Of a stretch of 6,034 nt of DNA, positions 4,480 to 6,034 are shown in pieces. The DNA is from Rubrobacteraceae bacterium (GTDB lineage: Bacteria > Actinomycetota > Rubrobacteria > Rubrobacterales > Rubrobacteraceae). The number at the start of each line of letters is the position of its first letter. Position 1 is the first letter of the stretch. The position numbers and the translations under genes are program-made. The notes under the pieces were generated by a model. That model saw nothing but the letters and a program-made list of their open reading frames with translations, made no database searches and was not told the DNA's origin. The stretch spans positions 1-6,034 of the forward strand of contig JACCSM010000062.1 in the NCBI GenBank assembly GCA_013698525.1, given 5' to 3'.

Positions 4480-5578
4480 CCTCGTAGCTCCTCTCGACGC
4501 GGCGGGAATTTATTCCCGTGGTGATCTCGTAGTTTATCGTGCCTGCGCGGGAGCCGAGCTCTTCGGCGCTGATACGCTCATCGCCCTGCCCGCCGAGCAG
4601 CGCGACCTCGTCGCCGACCTCGACGTCTTCGTCCACCCCGAACACGCAGGCATCCATCGTGACCCGCCCGAGGAGCGGGCGCCTGAGGCCCCGGATCAGT
4701 GCCTCAGCCCTTCCCGAGAGCGCCCGCCGATACCCCTCCGCGTACCCGACGGGCACGGTCGCCGCGAACATCGGCGCCCCGGCCCTATAGGTAAGCCCGT
4801 AAGACACCCCGTCCCCCCTGGCGAGCCGCCGCACACCGCCGACGTAGCTCTTGAGGGCCATCGCAGGCCGTAGGCCCTCCGCCACCGGGTCCCCCTCGTC
4901 GCCCGAAGGGTGCAGACCGTAGAGCGCCACGCCGGGACGGACGCAGGCGTAGTGCGACCCGGGATGCCAGAGGGTGGCCGCAGAGTTTGCGGCGTGCACC
5001 AGGATACCGCCGAAGGGTTGTGCGGCGAGGACGGACTCGAAGCGTCCGATCTGGTGCCTCGTCTCCCCCTCGTCGGAGTCGGCCGAGGCGAAATGTGTGT
5101 AGACGCCGGCGAGCCTCGGGCCCAGTATCCTGCGCGCCTCCCCCACCTCCGATGGCTCGACTCCCCAGCGGTTCATCCCCGTGTTCACCTTCAGGTGCGC
5201 CTCGAGCCCGTAGTTGGCTGCGATGCGCCTCGCGCTAGGGATGGAGTGGGCCGTCACGGCCAGGCGATGCTCTTCGGCCAGCGGGAGCCTGTCAGGCAGT
5301 AGGTCGGTGAAGACCAGGATCGGAGCTTCCAGACCAGCGCGCCGCAGCTCCACCCCCTCCTCGACGGCGACGACGGCGAGAGAGTCTGCCCCAGCCTCGA
5401 TACAGGCACGAGCCACCTCGACAGAGCCGTGGCCGTAAGCATCCGCCTTGACGACGGCCATCAGGCGCGAGTTCAGGGCCCTGCGTTTGAGGGTGCCCAC
5501 GTTGTGGCGCACGGCGCCTAGGTCGACTTCAGCCCAGGTACGGCTCAGGGGCCTGATTCCGGCGGACGTGCTACCCAC
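4463..5578 (-). CDS. alr: Alanine racemase (PLP-dependent)
   Basis: Alanine racemase interconverts L- and D-alanine in the cytoplasm, supplying D-Ala for peptidoglycan. The 371 residues are a normal length. The PLP lysine is Lys44 in VVKADAYGHG, and the second catalytic base is Tyr260 in GDGVSYGLTY. Further landmarks are LKVNTGMNRWG (129-139, Lys130 and Arg137), THFASAD (161-167), HAANSAA (195-201), CVRPGVALYG (212-221, with Arg214 expected to contact the PLP ring nitrogen), the MDACVFGV segment with Met308, and the C-terminal INYEITTGINSRRVERSY (348-365). The start is GTG 5578, 7 nt after the CBS-gene stop, with GAAGG just upstream. alr lying upstream of tsaE-tsaB-rimI is usual in Actinobacteria; here four extra genes lie between. 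No missing catalytic residue was found. Confidence 0.97.
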   Translation of the reverse strand: MGSTSAGIRPLSRTWAEVDLGAVRHNVGTLKRRALNSRLMAVVKADAYGHGSVEVARACIEAGADSLAVVAVEEGVELRRAGLEAPILVFTDLLPDRLPLAEEHRLAVTAHSIPSARRIAANYGLEAHLKVNTGMNRWGVEPSEVGEARRILGPRLAGVYTHFASADSDEGETRHQIGRFESVLAAQPFGGILVHAANSAATLWHPGSHYACVRPGVALYGLHPSGDEGDPVAEGLRPAMALKSYVGGVRRLARGDGVSYGLTYRAGAPMFAATVPVGYAEGYRRALSGRAEALIRGLRRPLLGRVTMDACVFGVDEDVEVGDEVALLGGQGDERISAEELGSRAGTINYEITTGINSRRVERSYEDVRGP

Positions 5579-5585
5579 GGTCCTT

Positions 5586-6034
5586 CTACCGGCGGGGATT
5601 CAGTACGTGGAGCGTCAGGATATCCATGCGCGTGATCACACCGCGGAGGATGTCGTCTTCAGCGACGGGTAAGATCTTGACCCTCTTGTCGGCCATGATC
5701 GTGGAGGCCTCGGCCAGTGAGGCGTCGGGGGAGATCGTGATCAGCTCCCTCGTCATCACCTCATCGACGGTAACGCCGGCGCTCTTGAGCGCTTCTTTTC
5801 GATACTCGTCCCAGCTCCCCAGGGGGATGAGGCCGCCGAGGATGTCGAGAAAACCTGGCGCTTTGATGTCAGCGTCGCGGAAGATCAGGTCTCCCTCCGT
5901 GACTATTCCGACGAGCCTCCCGCCATCGACGACGGGAGTGCCCGAGATGCCAGACTCGGCGAACAGCTTGATAGCACCCTCCACCGTCTCGTCGGGCCCG
6001 AGCGTGGGCCACTCCTGGTGCGCGATCTCGGCCA
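5586..6034 (-). CDS. CBS-domain protein (partial; N-terminus beyond the window)
   Basis: The frame is open to the right edge, so the true start lies outside; a GTG at 5984 would cut a CBS domain in two and is not the start. The visible 148 residues hold most of a first CBS motif (PTLGPDETVEGAIKLFAESGISGTPVVDGGRLVGIVTEGDLIF), a linker of about 35 residues (LDILGGLIPLGSWDEYRKEALKSAG), and a full second motif (VDEVMTRELITISPDASLAEASTIMADKRVKILPVAEDDILRGVITRMDIL). A CBS pair forms a Bateman module that commonly binds adenine nucleotides. The protein ends soon after the second motif, so no effector domain is C-terminal; whether one is N-terminal cannot be seen. It lies 7 nt upstream of alr and is probably co-transcribed. 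Confidence 0.92.
   Translation of the reverse strand, partial: AEIAHQEWPTLGPDETVEGAIKLFAESGISGTPVVDGGRLVGIVTEGDLIFRDADIKAPGFLDILGGLIPLGSWDEYRKEALKSAGVTVDEVMTRELITISPDASLAEASTIMADKRVKILPVAEDDILRGVITRMDILTLHVLNPRR

Noticed and set aside
4910..5302. Plus-strand open frame of 130 codons opposite alr
   Set aside because: Lies within alr, whose catalytic residues are all in the minus-strand frame.
5586..5984. Complete CBS protein starting at GTG 5984
   Set aside because: The frame is open upstream to the window edge and the upstream residues (PTLGPDET) belong to the first CBS motif, so the gene is truncated by the window, not short.

Overview
The window is high-GC bacterial chromosome, most likely from an actinomycete of the Rubrobacter type. 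That assignment is an inference from base composition, frequent TTG/GTG starts and the gene order alr / tsaE / tsaB / rimI / tsaD, which is typical of Actinobacteria; no marker gene in the window proves it. Almost everything is encoded on the minus strand, so the biological reading order runs from base 6034 down to base 1. There are no tRNA or rRNA genes, CRISPR arrays, insertion sequences or phage genes.

Upstream block (6034 to 3381, minus strand): the 3' part of a CBS-domain protein, then alanine racemase (alr), a two-TM protein with a very basic tail, and an orphan HD-domain protein related to the HD part of tRNA CCA-adding enzymes. Gaps are 7 and 4 nt and one junction overlaps by 17 nt, so this looks like one transcription unit. 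A 157-nt non-coding gap (3224-3380) follows. It holds a short octamer tandem repeat with a partial dyad, a candidate -10 box, and a strong Shine-Dalgarno.

Second block (3223 to 810, minus strand): a PspC-domain membrane protein, a family-4 Fe-S uracil-DNA glycosylase, tsaE, tsaB and rimI, all spaced by at most 17 nt or overlapping. TsaE and TsaB work with TsaD in making tRNA N6-threonylcarbamoyladenosine (t6A37). RimI acetylates protein N-termini (classically ribosomal protein S18). UDG is base-excision repair.

Final block (844 to 1): a small plus-strand two-TM gene separates rimI from tsaD, overlapping the 3' end of rimI tail to tail and divergent from tsaD. Both divergent genes have a TATAAT-like box 6-7 nt before the start codon and no Shine-Dalgarno, so both may be leaderless. 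tsaD runs off the left edge of the window.

No plainly new multi-gene defence or metabolic system is visible. The points most worth a second look are three departures from family consensus at conserved sites (RimI catalytic Glu replaced by Gly, UDG HPS motif replaced by a stretch that looks like a compensated frameshift, TsaD GPGL replaced by RPGL), the leaderless divergent promoter pair splitting the t6A operon, and the octamer repeat.
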